A stretch of 64,000 nt of DNA from Alloyangia pacifica. Its GTDB lineage: Bacteria > Pseudomonadota > Alphaproteobacteria > Rhodobacterales > Rhodobacteraceae. A model generated the notes under the pieces. The model saw only the letters and a program-made list of their open reading frames with translations, had not been told where the DNA came from and made no database searches. The stretch is taken from positions 1 to 64,000 of the forward strand of contig NZ_FOZW01000019.1 in NCBI RefSeq assembly GCF_900116195.1, given 5' to 3'. Each line of letters begins with the position of its first letter. Position 1 is the stretch's first letter. Both the position numbers and the translations under genes were made by a program. Below, in pieces: positions 52,353 through 60,177 of the stretch.

Positions 52353-52955
52353 TCAGGCATGATCCTCTGAGAACTCCCGCATCAGCGCCCGACCGGCCAT
52401 CTTGGCCGAAGCCATAAGCCGCTCGGTCCCGTGCCCCCTGCGCGCCATGGCCGAGAGGCCGGCCATCACCGTGTCCATGAAATCCGTGATGCGGTCCGCC
52501 CCTTCGGGAAAGCGGGCCGCGATATAGTCGTGGATCAGTGCTTCTGCCGCATCGTGGTGAACGCAGGCCGCTGCCTGCGCGTCTGGATCGTTGCTGCGCG
52601 TTCCCTCAACCACCAGACACCCCGGTGCATCGGCAGATGCACCATAGCGGCGGGCCGCTTCTTCGAGCACCTCCGCCAGGCAGACGGCAACCGGACGATC
52701 CGCGCGCAGGAGGGCCGCAAACGGTATGGCTCCGCTCTCCGAGTAGCGCTCCAGCACCCGGCTGTAGAGCCCGGCCTTGCTGCCAAAGGCTGCGTAGAAG
52801 CTGGGCGGCTTGATCCCGAGGGCCGCGGTCAGATCGGCGACGCTCACCGCATCGTACCCGCGGGCGTGGAACATGCCCTGAGCCTTGGCCACGGCCTGGT
52901 CCGCATCGAAATTTCGGGGCCGCCCGGGTGTGCGTCCCTTTTTTGTATCAGTCAC
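52353..52955 (-). CDS. bdcR: TetR-family regulator BdcR (200 aa)
   Basis: N-terminal GRPRNFDADQAVAKAQGMFHARGYDAVSVADLTAALGIKPPSFYAAFGSKAGL is a typical TetR helix-turn-helix. It is transcribed away from the bdcA gene across a 73-bp gap, the same arrangement as bdcR/bdcA (yjgJ/yjgI) of Escherichia coli, where BdcR represses bdcA. The shared operator lies between them at 52992-53007. Orthology rests on this arrangement together with the very high similarity of the partner. Confidence 0.83.
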   Translation of the reverse strand: MTDTKKGRTPGRPRNFDADQAVAKAQGMFHARGYDAVSVADLTAALGIKPPSFYAAFGSKAGLYSRVLERYSESGAIPFAALLRADRPVAVCLAEVLEEAARRYGASADAPGCLVVEGTRSNDPDAQAAACVHHDAAEALIHDYIAARFPEGADRITDFMDTVMAGLSAMARRGHGTERLMASAKMAGRALMREFSEDHA

Positions 52956-52991
52956 TACATTATCCCCTTGATCGCCGCGCTCGGATATTTA

Positions 52992-53007
52992 TGTAGCTTC
53001 CGTTACA
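52992..53007. promoter_or_regulatory. TetR-type operator between bdcR and bdcA
   Basis: TGTAGCTTCCGTTACA, same dyad as 52236-52251. It ends 22 bp before the bdcA start and 10 bp before its ribosome site, a good repressor position. Predicted BdcR target. Confidence 0.7.
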
Positions 53008-53028
53008 AAACATATCAAGGAGGCCACC

Positions 53029-53742
53029 GTGCCCGACTTCACTGGAAAATCCGTTCTCGTCCTCGGCGGCAGCCGCGGCATCGGCGCCGGCATCGTCCGC
53101 CGCTTCGCTTCCGAGGGGGCAAACGTCACCTTCACCTACGCCGGGTCGCAGGCCGCCGCCGAGGCGCTTGCAGCCGAGACCGGTGCCACCGCCGTGATAA
53201 CCGACAGCGCCGACCGCGATGCCGTGATCGAGCGGGTAAAGGACAGCGGGCCGCTGGATGTGCTGGTGGTCAACTCCGGCATTGCCGTCTTCGGCGATGC
53301 ACTGGAGCAGGACCCCGATGCGATTGACCGCTTGTTCGCCATCAATATCCACGCGCCCTATCACGCCTCCGTCGAGGCCGCGCGACAGATGCCCGAAGGC
53401 GGGCGTATCATCGTGATCGGATCGGTCAACGGCGACCGGATGCCGAACCCCGGCATGGCCTCATATGCGCTCAGCAAGTCCGCCCTGCAGGGCATGGCGC
53501 GCGGTCTGGCGCGCGACTTCGGGCCACGCGGCATCACCATCAACATCGTGCAGCCCGGCCCCATCGACACCGATGCCAACCCGGCCGACGGCCCGATGAA
53601 GGAGCTGATGCACGGCTTCATGGCTATCAAGCGTCACGGAACCTCGGAAGAGGTCGCGGGCATGGTCTCGTGGCTCGCCGGGCCGGAGGCAAGCTTCGTC
53701 ACCGGTGCGATGCACACGATCGACGGCGGCTTCGGCGCCTGA
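53029..53742 (+). CDS. bdcA: BdcA-type short-chain dehydrogenase, c-di-GMP-binding dispersal protein (237 aa)
   Basis: An SDR protein with LGGSRGIGAGIVRRF (12-26), NSGIAVFG, SVNGDRM and YALSK. From memory the sequence is very close to E. coli BdcA throughout (for example FTYAGS, TDSADRDAVI, NIHAPYHASVEAARQMPEGG, FVTGAMHTIDGGFGA). BdcA was reported to bind cyclic di-GMP and to promote biofilm dispersal and motility. GTG start at 53029 with AAGGAGG five bases upstream. Its position beside a large EPS locus is notable. Whether it also has a reductase activity is unknown. Confidence 0.88.
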   Translation: MPDFTGKSVLVLGGSRGIGAGIVRRFASEGANVTFTYAGSQAAAEALAAETGATAVITDSADRDAVIERVKDSGPLDVLVVNSGIAVFGDALEQDPDAIDRLFAINIHAPYHASVEAARQMPEGGRIIVIGSVNGDRMPNPGMASYALSKSALQGMARGLARDFGPRGITINIVQPGPIDTDANPADGPMKELMHGFMAIKRHGTSEEVAGMVSWLAGPEASFVTGAMHTIDGGFGA

Positions 53743-53820
53743 GCGGCGGCGAAGGCAGGGCACAAGTTGCCCTGCCTTCTCAACGTCCGGAACGCTCCGC
53801 GGTTCTGCGACTCCACGCGA

Positions 53821-54171
53821 TCACAGCCCTTCGACATCATCAAACGCCAGTTGCCGCGCGACATCGAGCACAGCACGAAGCGCGGGCGGTACGCGGCGGT
53901 GCCCCGAGTAGTAGAGCTTCAACCCGTCACTCGAAGGGCACCAATCCTCCAGCACCGTGCGCAGCCTGCCGGAGGCAAGCTGCCGGCTGGCGTCCGTGTC
54001 GATGACATAGGCGATCCCGGCCCCGGCCAGGGCCGCCTCGACCATCAGACCCTGATCATCGAGTACCACACGCCCCGTCACATCGACGACGCCCTCACTG
54101 CCCTGCCGGGCAAGCACCCGCGGCACCAGCTGGGTGACGAGGATCCGCGCCGCAGAGCGGTGCGCATTGAT
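53821..54171 (-). pseudogene. C-terminal remnant of a LysR regulator
   Basis: The reading frame encodes only the end of a LysR effector domain: VVDVTGRVVLDDQGLMVEAALAGAGIAYV, then LASGRLRTVLEDWCPSSDGLKLYYSGHRRVPPALRAVLDV. The helix-turn-helix and most of the effector domain are missing. The frame runs on to about 54171, where it meets the opposite-strand SDR remnant. Normal length would be about 300 residues; about 115 remain. Confidence 0.78.
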
Positions 54172-54670
54172 CCGGACGGTCCTGCCACATCTGCGCGCAC
54201 AGGGCGGCGGCCGCGTGCTGCAGGTCTCCGGCGAGGGCGGCCAGATCGCCTATCCCGGCTTCAGCCGCTACCACGCGACCAAGTGGGGCATCGAGGGCTT
54301 CGTCGAGGCGCTGTCTAAGGAAATGGCCCCCTTCGGGATCTCCTTCACGATGGTGGAGCCGGGTCCGGCCCGTACCAACTTCGTCGGCGGCGTCGTACAG
54401 CCCGAGCCGATCGAGGCCTATGACGGCACGCCTACCCACGACACCCGCGATGCCGCATTGGGCGGCGACTGGGTCATCACCGGCGATCCGGTCCGCATGG
54501 TCGACGCGATGATCGCCACCGCCGACGCCCCCGAGATGCCGCTGCGCCTTGCCCTTGGCGCGACCTCCCACACCGCGATCCGCGAGGCCCTCATGGCGCG
54601 CATCATCGCGCTCGACGCGCAGCGCGAGATCGCCCTTTCCACCGATTGCACGCCCGAGGAGCTTGCCTGA
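54161..54670 (+). pseudogene. C-terminal remnant of a short-chain dehydrogenase
   Basis: The SDR similarity begins abruptly at ALIRTVLPHLRAQGGGRVLQVS, followed by the catalytic YHATKWGIEGF and VEPGPARTNF. The nucleotide-binding N-terminus is absent, so it cannot bind NAD(P). A GTG at 54134 could start a frame, but its first ten residues lack similarity. It lies head-to-head with the LysR remnant, as if one deletion removed both 5' ends and the shared promoter. About 165 of a usual 280 residues remain. Confidence 0.78.
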
Positions 54671-54672
54671 AC

Positions 54673-55609
54673 ATGGACTACCTTCACCTTGTCGCTCCCG
54701 ACGTCCGCGACATCGTTGCAGAGTTTCCGCCGTTGCTGCCCACGGTCGAGTTGCTGCCCGCGCTGCGCGAGGCGGTGCCCGGCCTCTATCCCCCCAGCGA
54801 CGCCCCGTTCGAAGCGCGCCATGTGCCGGCGTGGACGGCGCGCCGGACGTGCGGGTTCTGATTCACCGCCCCGCATCGGCGGCAGGCGCGGTTCCGGCGA
54901 TCCTCTACGGCCACGGCGGCGGCTTCGTTGCAGGCACACCCGACATGATGGCGGCGGCCAGCGCGAAACTGGCCGAAGAGCAGGGCGCGGTCGTCGTGTC
55001 CGTTCAATACCGCCTCGCGCCCGAGACCCCGTTCCCCGGCCCGGTCGAGGATTGCCACGCGGCACTCACATGGATGGCCGCTGAGGCGGGGATGCTCGGA
55101 ATCGACGCCGCACGTATCGCGATCTCCGGCCAGAGCGCAGGCGGAGGCCTTGCTGCGGCAACCGCCCAAATGGCGCGCGACCTGAACGGCCCATCCGTCA
55201 AGGCGCAGTTCCTTCTTTACCCGATGCTCGACGCCCGCACCGCAATGGAGGCGGCGCCGGTCGACAACTCGACCACAGGTACCTTCGGCTGGGTGCGCGA
55301 ATCCAACCTCTTCGGCTTGTCGGCCATGCGTGGCACGTCCGAGATCCCGGCTGAGCGACTTGGCCACTTCTCGCCCGCAGAGGCGGAGACGCTCGAGGGC
55401 CTGCCCGCGACCTTCATCGCCATCGGATCACTGGACCTTTTCCTGGAGGAAAGCCAGACTTACGCGCAGCGCCTGTCCCGCGCCGGCGTGCCAGTCGAGG
55501 CACATGTTATCCCGGTGCCATCCATGGCTTCGAGATGTTCCCGGGTGATCTGTCGGCGGCCTTCAGCGGGGCCTTTGCCCTGGCCAAGCGCCGGGCCCTC
55601 GTGGCCTGA
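54673..55609 (+). pseudogene. Alpha/beta hydrolase (HSL/acetyl-esterase type) with two frameshifts
   Basis: Three frames together give a complete esterase of about 310 residues. Frame 1 from ATG 54673: YLHLVAPDVRDIVAEFPPLL to about 54830. Frame 2: VLIHRPASAAGAVPAILYGHGGGF (oxyanion HGGG), ISGQSAGGG (nucleophile Ser), IGSLDLFLEES (Asp). Frame 3 from about 55514: GAIHGFEMFPGDLSAAF (catalytic His), ending at TGA 55607-55609. All catalytic residues survive, so the decay is recent, or the shifts are sequencing errors. It starts 2 bp after the SDR remnant, as in an operon. Confidence 0.82.
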
Positions 55610-55693
55610 GCCCTGCGCTAGCCGGTCTGAGGCCTCGGCAGATATGGACGCACCACTGAAGTTCTGCTGCATCGGCGCGGTGACCGGCCCTGA

Positions 55694-56065
55694 GATGCCT
55701 ATGAGGTGCTTCCGGGGCTGTTCATCAATCGCGCGCTCAGCGCCGGCGAGAACTTGGCCGCTGTCGGCGGCACCAGCCTCGCCTAGGAGGCGCTCATGGA
55801 CCAACTCGGCGAGCAACCCGAGGAGAATGTCGGGCTGGATCGCCTCAGCCCCGCCGAGCGCTGCTTCACTGCCTGGTCGCAGTTCCCCACGATGTGGGCG
55901 ACAGAACAGTACCTTCAGACGCTCATTGCGAACGATGGGCATGCGCCGAATTGCAATCGCTCGACGGCCTTGTTGCAGCATGTGAATGCCTTCTATGAAG
56001 CGTTCGGCATCGAAGCGGACGATCCAATGTGGCTGCCGGCAAACCGCCGCGCCGGTGCATGGTGA
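55694..56065 (+). pseudogene. C-terminal remnant of an M13 (neprilysin-like) metallopeptidase
   Basis: The frame reads DAYEVLPGLFINRALSAGENLAAVGG, an in-frame TAG at 55784, then LSPAERCFTAWSQ, and NDGHAPNCNRSTALLQHVNAFYEAFG and DDPMWLPANRR before the stop. These are the last conserved blocks of M13 peptidases (normally about 680 residues). The zinc-binding HExxH region is gone. The right side joins an IS5-type transposase stub at about 56070. Confidence 0.8.
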
Positions 56066-56077
56066 GTGGTCGGATGG

Positions 56078-56348
56078 CGGCCCTTGGTACTGCGCCAAGC
56101 GCCGCCATCAGCCCGGCCATCATCCGCGCGAAGATGCCCTTTTCGCTCCAACGCTTCCATCGCCTGCAAAGCGTTTCGTGAGGACCATAAGCAGCGGGAG
56201 AGTCACGCCAGCGCAAGCCATTGTGGTTGATAAAGATAGTCCCGCGCAGCACCCTCTTGTCGTCAACCCGGGGATTGCCGTGCGACTTGGAGAAGTAAGG
56301 CTCCAGCCGTGCCATCTGCGCGTGGGTCGGCCAAAAGACGTCGTTCAT
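56078..56348 (-). pseudogene. N-terminal stub of an IS5-family transposase
   Basis: From ATG 56348 the frame encodes NDVFWPTHAQMARLEPYF, DDKRVLRGTIFINHNGLRWRD, YGPHETLCRRWKRWSEKGIF and MMAGLMAALG, the N-terminal part of IS5-group (IS427-like) transposases. Similarity stops after about 90 residues, where the M13 peptidase remnant begins on the other strand. The DDE domain is absent. It is a scar of a former insertion with later deletion; IS ends were not identified. Confidence 0.8.
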
Positions 56349-56485
56349 GTCACCGCTCCGTTGTTGGAGCCGCGAAACACGCAGGGCCCTAGGATCCAAT
56401 GCAACCTGACTCCAGGGAATGCGGAGCGCCGGGACGGGCCTTTTGGCCTCTTGCGGCGCCACGGGTGAATTTGCTGCGGGCCGGG

Positions 56486-56839
56486 TCAGTCGGCGCGCGC
56501 CAGGCTCACCTTGAAGCTGCCGTGCCGGAGCAACGGCTCGAAATCGCCGTCAAAGGCACCGAGGCGGACGAGGCCCGGCGCGGCCTGAAACGGCTTGTAG
56601 AAGATCGCGAGGTTGCCCCATGGCGCATACAGCGCGATGTCCCCGGCCTTCGCCGCGTAGCGCGCCGGGGCATCGGTGGTGTCGAGCTTGCGAGGCAGGT
56701 CGGCGACCTTTTCGATGCCGTGATAGTCGCTGAGGGTCAGCTCCAGCGGCAGAAGCGCTGCGAAGTCACGCCCGGCGGGCGTGTCATCGAGCGTGGCGGA
56801 AAGAACCGCCTCTCCGACAGTCACATGTACCTTGGTCAT
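56486..56839 (-). CDS. Cyclophilin-like fold protein (117 aa)
   Basis: The sequence VHVTVGEAVLSATLDDTPAGRDFAALLPLELTLSDYHGIEKVADLPRKL with GDIALYAPWGNLAIFYKP matches the cyclophilin-like small beta-barrel family (PF18050) often found beside short-chain oxidoreductases. The function is not known; enzyme activity is not certain. Minus strand, divergent from the cupin gene. A LysR-type site (56951-56965, oriented to this gene) lies 112 bp upstream, so it likely belongs to the LysR regulon of this cluster. Confidence 0.8.
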   Translation of the reverse strand: MTKVHVTVGEAVLSATLDDTPAGRDFAALLPLELTLSDYHGIEKVADLPRKLDTTDAPARYAAKAGDIALYAPWGNLAIFYKPFQAAPGLVRLGAFDGDFEPLLRHGSFKVSLARAD

Positions 56840-56950
56840 GGCTGATCCTTTCCATTTGGGTCATCGAAGACCGAGGCGAGAGGGCATCGGACAGCGCATC
56901 ATCTAATCTATCCGCTACGTAGGATAATCGGGCGCTCAGTGCATGCAGCC

Positions 56951-56965
56951 ATGAATGACGCTCAT
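56951..56965 (-). promoter_or_regulatory. LysR-type box upstream of the cyclophilin-like gene
   Basis: On the minus strand: ATGAG-CGTCA-TTCAT, preceded by TTC. It has one mismatch to the dyad ATGAG-N5-CTCAT and keeps T-N11-A. Confidence 0.6.
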
Positions 56966-57038
56966 GAAACCGGAAGCGCGCAAAGGGTACTCCGTCTCCG
57001 GGCTCAGGGAGGAGTCGGGGTGGTGACGCTGGGCTTTC

Positions 57039-57053
57039 ATGAGGTCCCCTCAT
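57039..57053 (+). promoter_or_regulatory. LysR-type box upstream of the exported cupin
   Basis: ATGAG-GTCCC-CTCAT, a perfect 5-bp dyad with T-N11-A, preceded by TTC and followed by GAG. It is 122 bp before the cupin start. The 335-bp gap 56840-57174 holds two such boxes, one for each divergent gene, and no coding region. Confidence 0.7.
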
Positions 57054-57174
57054 GAGCGTGTCCCGAACCGCTGGCATTATCCGCCAATACGGCATCGCCA
57101 TCTCATTTGGGCAGGCAGGGAATGACCCCTGCTGCAGGCCCTATGGCCGCCTCATGCACAATGGAGACGACCTG

Positions 57175-57633
57175 ATGAAAACAACCCTTGCAGCACTCGC
57201 CCTGACGCTGGCCGCGGCTCCCGCTGCCTTCGCGCAGGAGATGACGCAGACAACGACGCTGGATCGTGGCGGCCAGATCGGCAGCGAAGACACCTTCACC
57301 GGCACCGTGTTCGTCGCGCCGGTCTTCGGGCCGAACATGAACGATGTCAGCGCCGGCGAGGTGACCTTCATGCCGGGGGCGCGCTCGGCTTGGCACACGC
57401 ACCCGATCGGTCAGTACCTTGTGGTTTCGCAGGGCACCGGTTGGTACCAGGAAGAGGGTCAGGAAAAGCAGATCATGCGTACCGGCGACGTGGTCTTCGC
57501 TCCGGCGGGCGTGAACCATTGGCATGGCGCGACCGACAGCACCTCGGTCACCCACTATGCGATCCAGGCCGCCGAAGATGGCTCGGCAGTGACCTGGGGC
57601 GCGCTGGTGACGGACGAAGAATATGGCAGCTAA
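57175..57633 (+). CDS. Exported cupin protein, mandelonitrile-lyase-like (152 aa)
   Basis: A signal peptide (residues 1-20, ending AAFAQ) is followed by a single cupin domain: GEVTFMPGARSAWHTHPIGQYLVV (metal ligands His-x-His) and GDVVFAPAGVNHWHGATD (second-motif His). This is the small manganese-type cupin group that includes bacterial hydroxynitrile lyases; the actual reaction here is unknown. ATG 57175 has GGAG eight bases upstream. It overlaps the next gene by 11 bp. A cytoplasmic relative without signal lies at 60.8 kb. Confidence 0.85.
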   Translation: MKTTLAALALTLAAAPAAFAQEMTQTTTLDRGGQIGSEDTFTGTVFVAPVFGPNMNDVSAGEVTFMPGARSAWHTHPIGQYLVVSQGTGWYQEEGQEKQIMRTGDVVFAPAGVNHWHGATDSTSVTHYAIQAAEDGSAVTWGALVTDEEYGS

Positions 57634-58369
57634 GGCTGCAATCTGGCGCGGCCTGCTCATGGCCGCGCTTCTCCCGCTGGCTGCACAGGCGCAGGAAACG
57701 GTGCTTGAGGGGCTCGACTACCCTTGGGACATCGAGGCGCAGGGCGAGGTGATCTACCTAACCGAGAAGGGCGGGACCATCGGCATCTTCGACGGCGAGA
57801 ACTTCGCCCGGCTGCCGGTCGAGACCAGCGCACCGATCCTGAATGACGGGGGTGGCGGGCTGCTTGGCCTCGCGCTGCGGCCCGACTTTGCGCAGAGCCG
57901 CCGCGCGGTGGTCTACCAGCACATGGGCACGCCGGAGGACCGAAGTAACCGCGTCATCGAGATCGAGCTAGGCAACGATGCCTGGCATGAGACGCAGGAC
58001 GGGATGCAGGCGCCGCTGGCCCATTCCGGGCGCGGCACCTGGGCGCCGTCGGGCCTTGCCTGGGAGGGCGAGCGCCTGCTGCTCGCCAGCCTGCGGTCGG
58101 GTTCCGTTCTCTCGGTCGGCACCGATGGTGCGGTGTCCGAAGCCCTGAGCCTCGGAGATCGGGTGCGCGACGTGCTGGTGACCGAAGACCACGTCTACGC
58201 GATCACCACCAATCGCTCGCCCCGCCGAGACGGTGCGTCCGATGATCGAATGATCCGGGCTTCCCGATACGGGATAATCAGTGGACGTCATGAGCCACGC
58301 ACATATATCGTGAGGGAGACCTGTCATGATCCTCGACCACCAGATCAAGGCCTCCCTCATGCTTCGTGA
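57623..58369 (+). CDS. GSDH-like (PQQ sugar dehydrogenase family) protein, shortened and probably decayed (248 aa)
   Basis: Signal peptide at residues 1-23. The start LEGLDYPWDIEAQGEVIYLTEKGG and GGGGLLGLALRPDF match the first blades of the glucose/sorbosone dehydrogenase propeller; GTWAPSGLAWEGERLLLASLRSGSVL and RVRDVLVTEDHVYAITT match the last. The middle third of a usual 350-400 residue protein is missing, with an apparent in-frame join near residues 128-140. The last 35 residues lack similarity and run into the lysR gene. Catalytic function is doubtful. It overlaps the cupin gene by 11 bp. Confidence 0.65.
   Translation: MAAKAAIWRGLLMAALLPLAAQAQETVLEGLDYPWDIEAQGEVIYLTEKGGTIGIFDGENFARLPVETSAPILNDGGGGLLGLALRPDFAQSRRAVVYQHMGTPEDRSNRVIEIELGNDAWHETQDGMQAPLAHSGRGTWAPSGLAWEGERLLLASLRSGSVLSVGTDGAVSEALSLGDRVRDVLVTEDHVYAITTNRSPRRDGASDDRMIRASRYGIISGRHEPRTYIVRETCHDPRPPDQGLPHAS
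58290..58304 (+). promoter_or_regulatory. LysR-type box upstream of lysR (likely autoregulation)
   Basis: ATGAG-CCACG-CACAT, one mismatch to the dyad, T-N11-A kept. It ends 21 bp before the lysR start and lies inside the tail of the GSDH-like frame. Confidence 0.5.
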
Positions 58370-59255
58370 AAACATAAACGATCTCATCGCCTTGGCGGCG
58401 GTTGCCGAGGAGCGGAGCTTCACCCGCGCGGCGGCCCGGCTCAACGTCTCGCAGTCGGCCCTGAGCCATACGATCAAGGGGCTCGAGCAGCGGCTCGGTC
58501 TGCGCCTGCTGACCCGGACCACGCGCTCTGTGGCGCCGACGCTGGAGGGCGAGGATCTTCTGGCGACGCTCAATCCCTGTTTCGAGATGATCGAGGCGCG
58601 GCTCAAGGCGCTGAATGACGCGCGCGATCAGCCCACCGGCACGGTGCGGATCGTCGCGGTGGAATACGCGATCGACAGCATTCTCTGGCCCAAGCTCTCG
58701 CCAGTGCTGAAGCAATACCCTGCGGTGAACGTCGAGTTCGTCATGGACTACGGCTATACTGATCTGGCGAGTTCGCAATGCGATGCCGGGGTGCGCTACG
58801 GCGAACAGGTGAGCGATGGGATGATCTCGATGCGCATCGGTCCGGAAGAGCGGATGATCTGCGTCGGTGCCCCCGAGTATTTCGAGGCGGCGGGCACCCC
58901 GCAGGTGCCGCAGGACCTGACTGAGCATCGCTGCATCAATTTGCGGCTGTCGACCCATGGCGCGCTCTATGCTTGGGAATTCGAGGACAAGGACGGGAAC
59001 GAGATCCGCGTGAAGGTTTCGGGACAGACCTGTTTCAACACGATCAACCCGGTGATGCGCGCGGCGGTAGACGGCCACGGGCTCGCGCTGATCCCCGAAC
59101 GGCTTGCGGCGGAACACCTGGCCTCCGGGGCTCTGCAGACCTGCCTTGATGACTATTGCCCTTACTTCCCGGGGTTCCACCTCTACTACCCGAGCAGGCA
59201 GCGTCCGTCTTCGGCCTTCGAGGTGGTGCTGGAGGCTTTGCGAGAGCGGGGCTGA
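58326..59255 (+). CDS. LysR-family transcriptional regulator (309 aa)
   Basis: N-terminal helix-turn-helix (NDLIALAAVAEERSFTRAAARLNVSQSALSHTIKGLEQRLGLRLL, about residues 17-61), then an effector domain with VAVEYAIDSILWPKL and the C-terminal block YYPSRQRPSSAFEVVLEAL. It is the only intact regulator among the genes from 56.5 to 64 kb. Six T-N11-A dyads lie in front of these genes, one at its own promoter, so it is the natural candidate to bind them. Start ATG 58326 or 58359. Inducer unknown. Confidence 0.88.
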   Translation: MILDHQIKASLMLRENINDLIALAAVAEERSFTRAAARLNVSQSALSHTIKGLEQRLGLRLLTRTTRSVAPTLEGEDLLATLNPCFEMIEARLKALNDARDQPTGTVRIVAVEYAIDSILWPKLSPVLKQYPAVNVEFVMDYGYTDLASSQCDAGVRYGEQVSDGMISMRIGPEERMICVGAPEYFEAAGTPQVPQDLTEHRCINLRLSTHGALYAWEFEDKDGNEIRVKVSGQTCFNTINPVMRAAVDGHGLALIPERLAAEHLASGALQTCLDDYCPYFPGFHLYYPSRQRPSSAFEVVLEALRERG

Positions 59256-59262
59256 GGTATTC

Positions 59263-59277
59263 ATGAGGCGCTGTCAT
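59263..59277 (+). promoter_or_regulatory. LysR-type box upstream of the CMD gene
   Basis: ATGAG-GCGCT-GTCAT, preceded by TTC and followed by GAG; one mismatch in the dyad. It starts 8 bp after the lysR stop and ends 88 bp before the CMD-domain gene. Confidence 0.65.
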
Positions 59278-59364
59278 GAGTGGGTTGGCGCAATCGGGCA
59301 TTAAGGTTCCGCAGGGTCCGCCCACATCAAGGGGGTAACCGGAACCAGCCCGACAGGAGCTCCC

Positions 59365-60126
59365 ATGAAGACCTATGTTGCCGCTTCGGCCCTCGCCCTC
59401 ATGACCACCGGCGCGTCCGCGCAGGAGGTGTCCAGCACCCTGCAATCCGCCGTTGGCGCCGTTGCGCCCGCGCTCGAGGCTTATTCGACCAATGATCTTT
59501 TCGGCTCTGTCTGGGCGGGCGAAGAGCTCTCGATGCGCGACCGCGCGCTTGTCACCTTTGCGGCGCTGATGACGCGCCATGAGACAGAGAACCTCGGCAG
59601 CTATGTCGAGCTGGCGCTCGACGCGGGCGTGACCCCGGCCGAGCTGTCGGAGACGATCACCCATCTCGCCTTCTACACCGGCTGGGGCAATGCCACCGCC
59701 GCTGCCGAGGCGATGGCGCCGGTCTATGAGGCGCGCGGTGTCACGGCAGAGGATCTTCCGGCGCTCGAGCCCGAGCTGCTGCCGATCAATGAGGAGGCCG
59801 AGGCCGCCCGTGAAGAAACTGTGCGCGGCAACTTCGCCAATGTCAGCATGGGTGTCGTCGACACCACGCGCGAGCTGCTGTTCAACGATCTGTGGCTGCG
59901 TCCGGCACTGGAGCCCCGCGATCGCAGCATGGTGACCGTCGCCGCGCTGATCGCCGCCGGTCAGCCCGAGCAGATGACCTTCCACTTGGGTCGCGCGATG
60001 GACAACGGGCTGACGCAGGAAGAGGCGGGTGCCATGCTGTCGCATCTCGCCTTCTACGCAGGCTGGCCCAAGGTCTTCTCGGCGCTGCCGGTGGCCAAGC
60101 AGGTCTTCGAGGCGCGAGTGAACTAA
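59365..60126 (+). CDS. Exported protein with two carboxymuconolactone-decarboxylase (CMD) domains (253 aa)
   Basis: Signal peptide (residues 1-20, ending GASAQE). Two AhpD-like CMD repeats follow: SMRDRALVTFAALMTRHETENLGSYVELAL ... THLAFYTGWGNATAA, and EPRDRSMVTVAALIAAGQPEQMTFHLGRAM ... LSHLAFYAGWPKVFSA. The Cys-x-x-Cys redox pair of AhpD is not present, so it is not a peroxidase partner of that kind. First gene after lysR, with a LysR box upstream. Function unknown; such proteins often accompany the small cupins found here. Confidence 0.85.
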   Translation: MKTYVAASALALMTTGASAQEVSSTLQSAVGAVAPALEAYSTNDLFGSVWAGEELSMRDRALVTFAALMTRHETENLGSYVELALDAGVTPAELSETITHLAFYTGWGNATAAAEAMAPVYEARGVTAEDLPALEPELLPINEEAEAAREETVRGNFANVSMGVVDTTRELLFNDLWLRPALEPRDRSMVTVAALIAAGQPEQMTFHLGRAMDNGLTQEEAGAMLSHLAFYAGWPKVFSALPVAKQVFEARVN

Positions 60127-60177
60127 GTCTTCGGGCGGCGGGGCTTCGGCTCCGCTTCCGCAATTCAGGAGAACAGC

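Noticed and set aside
58278-59264. 328-codon minus-strand frame
   Set aside because: Antisense to lysR; no similarity.
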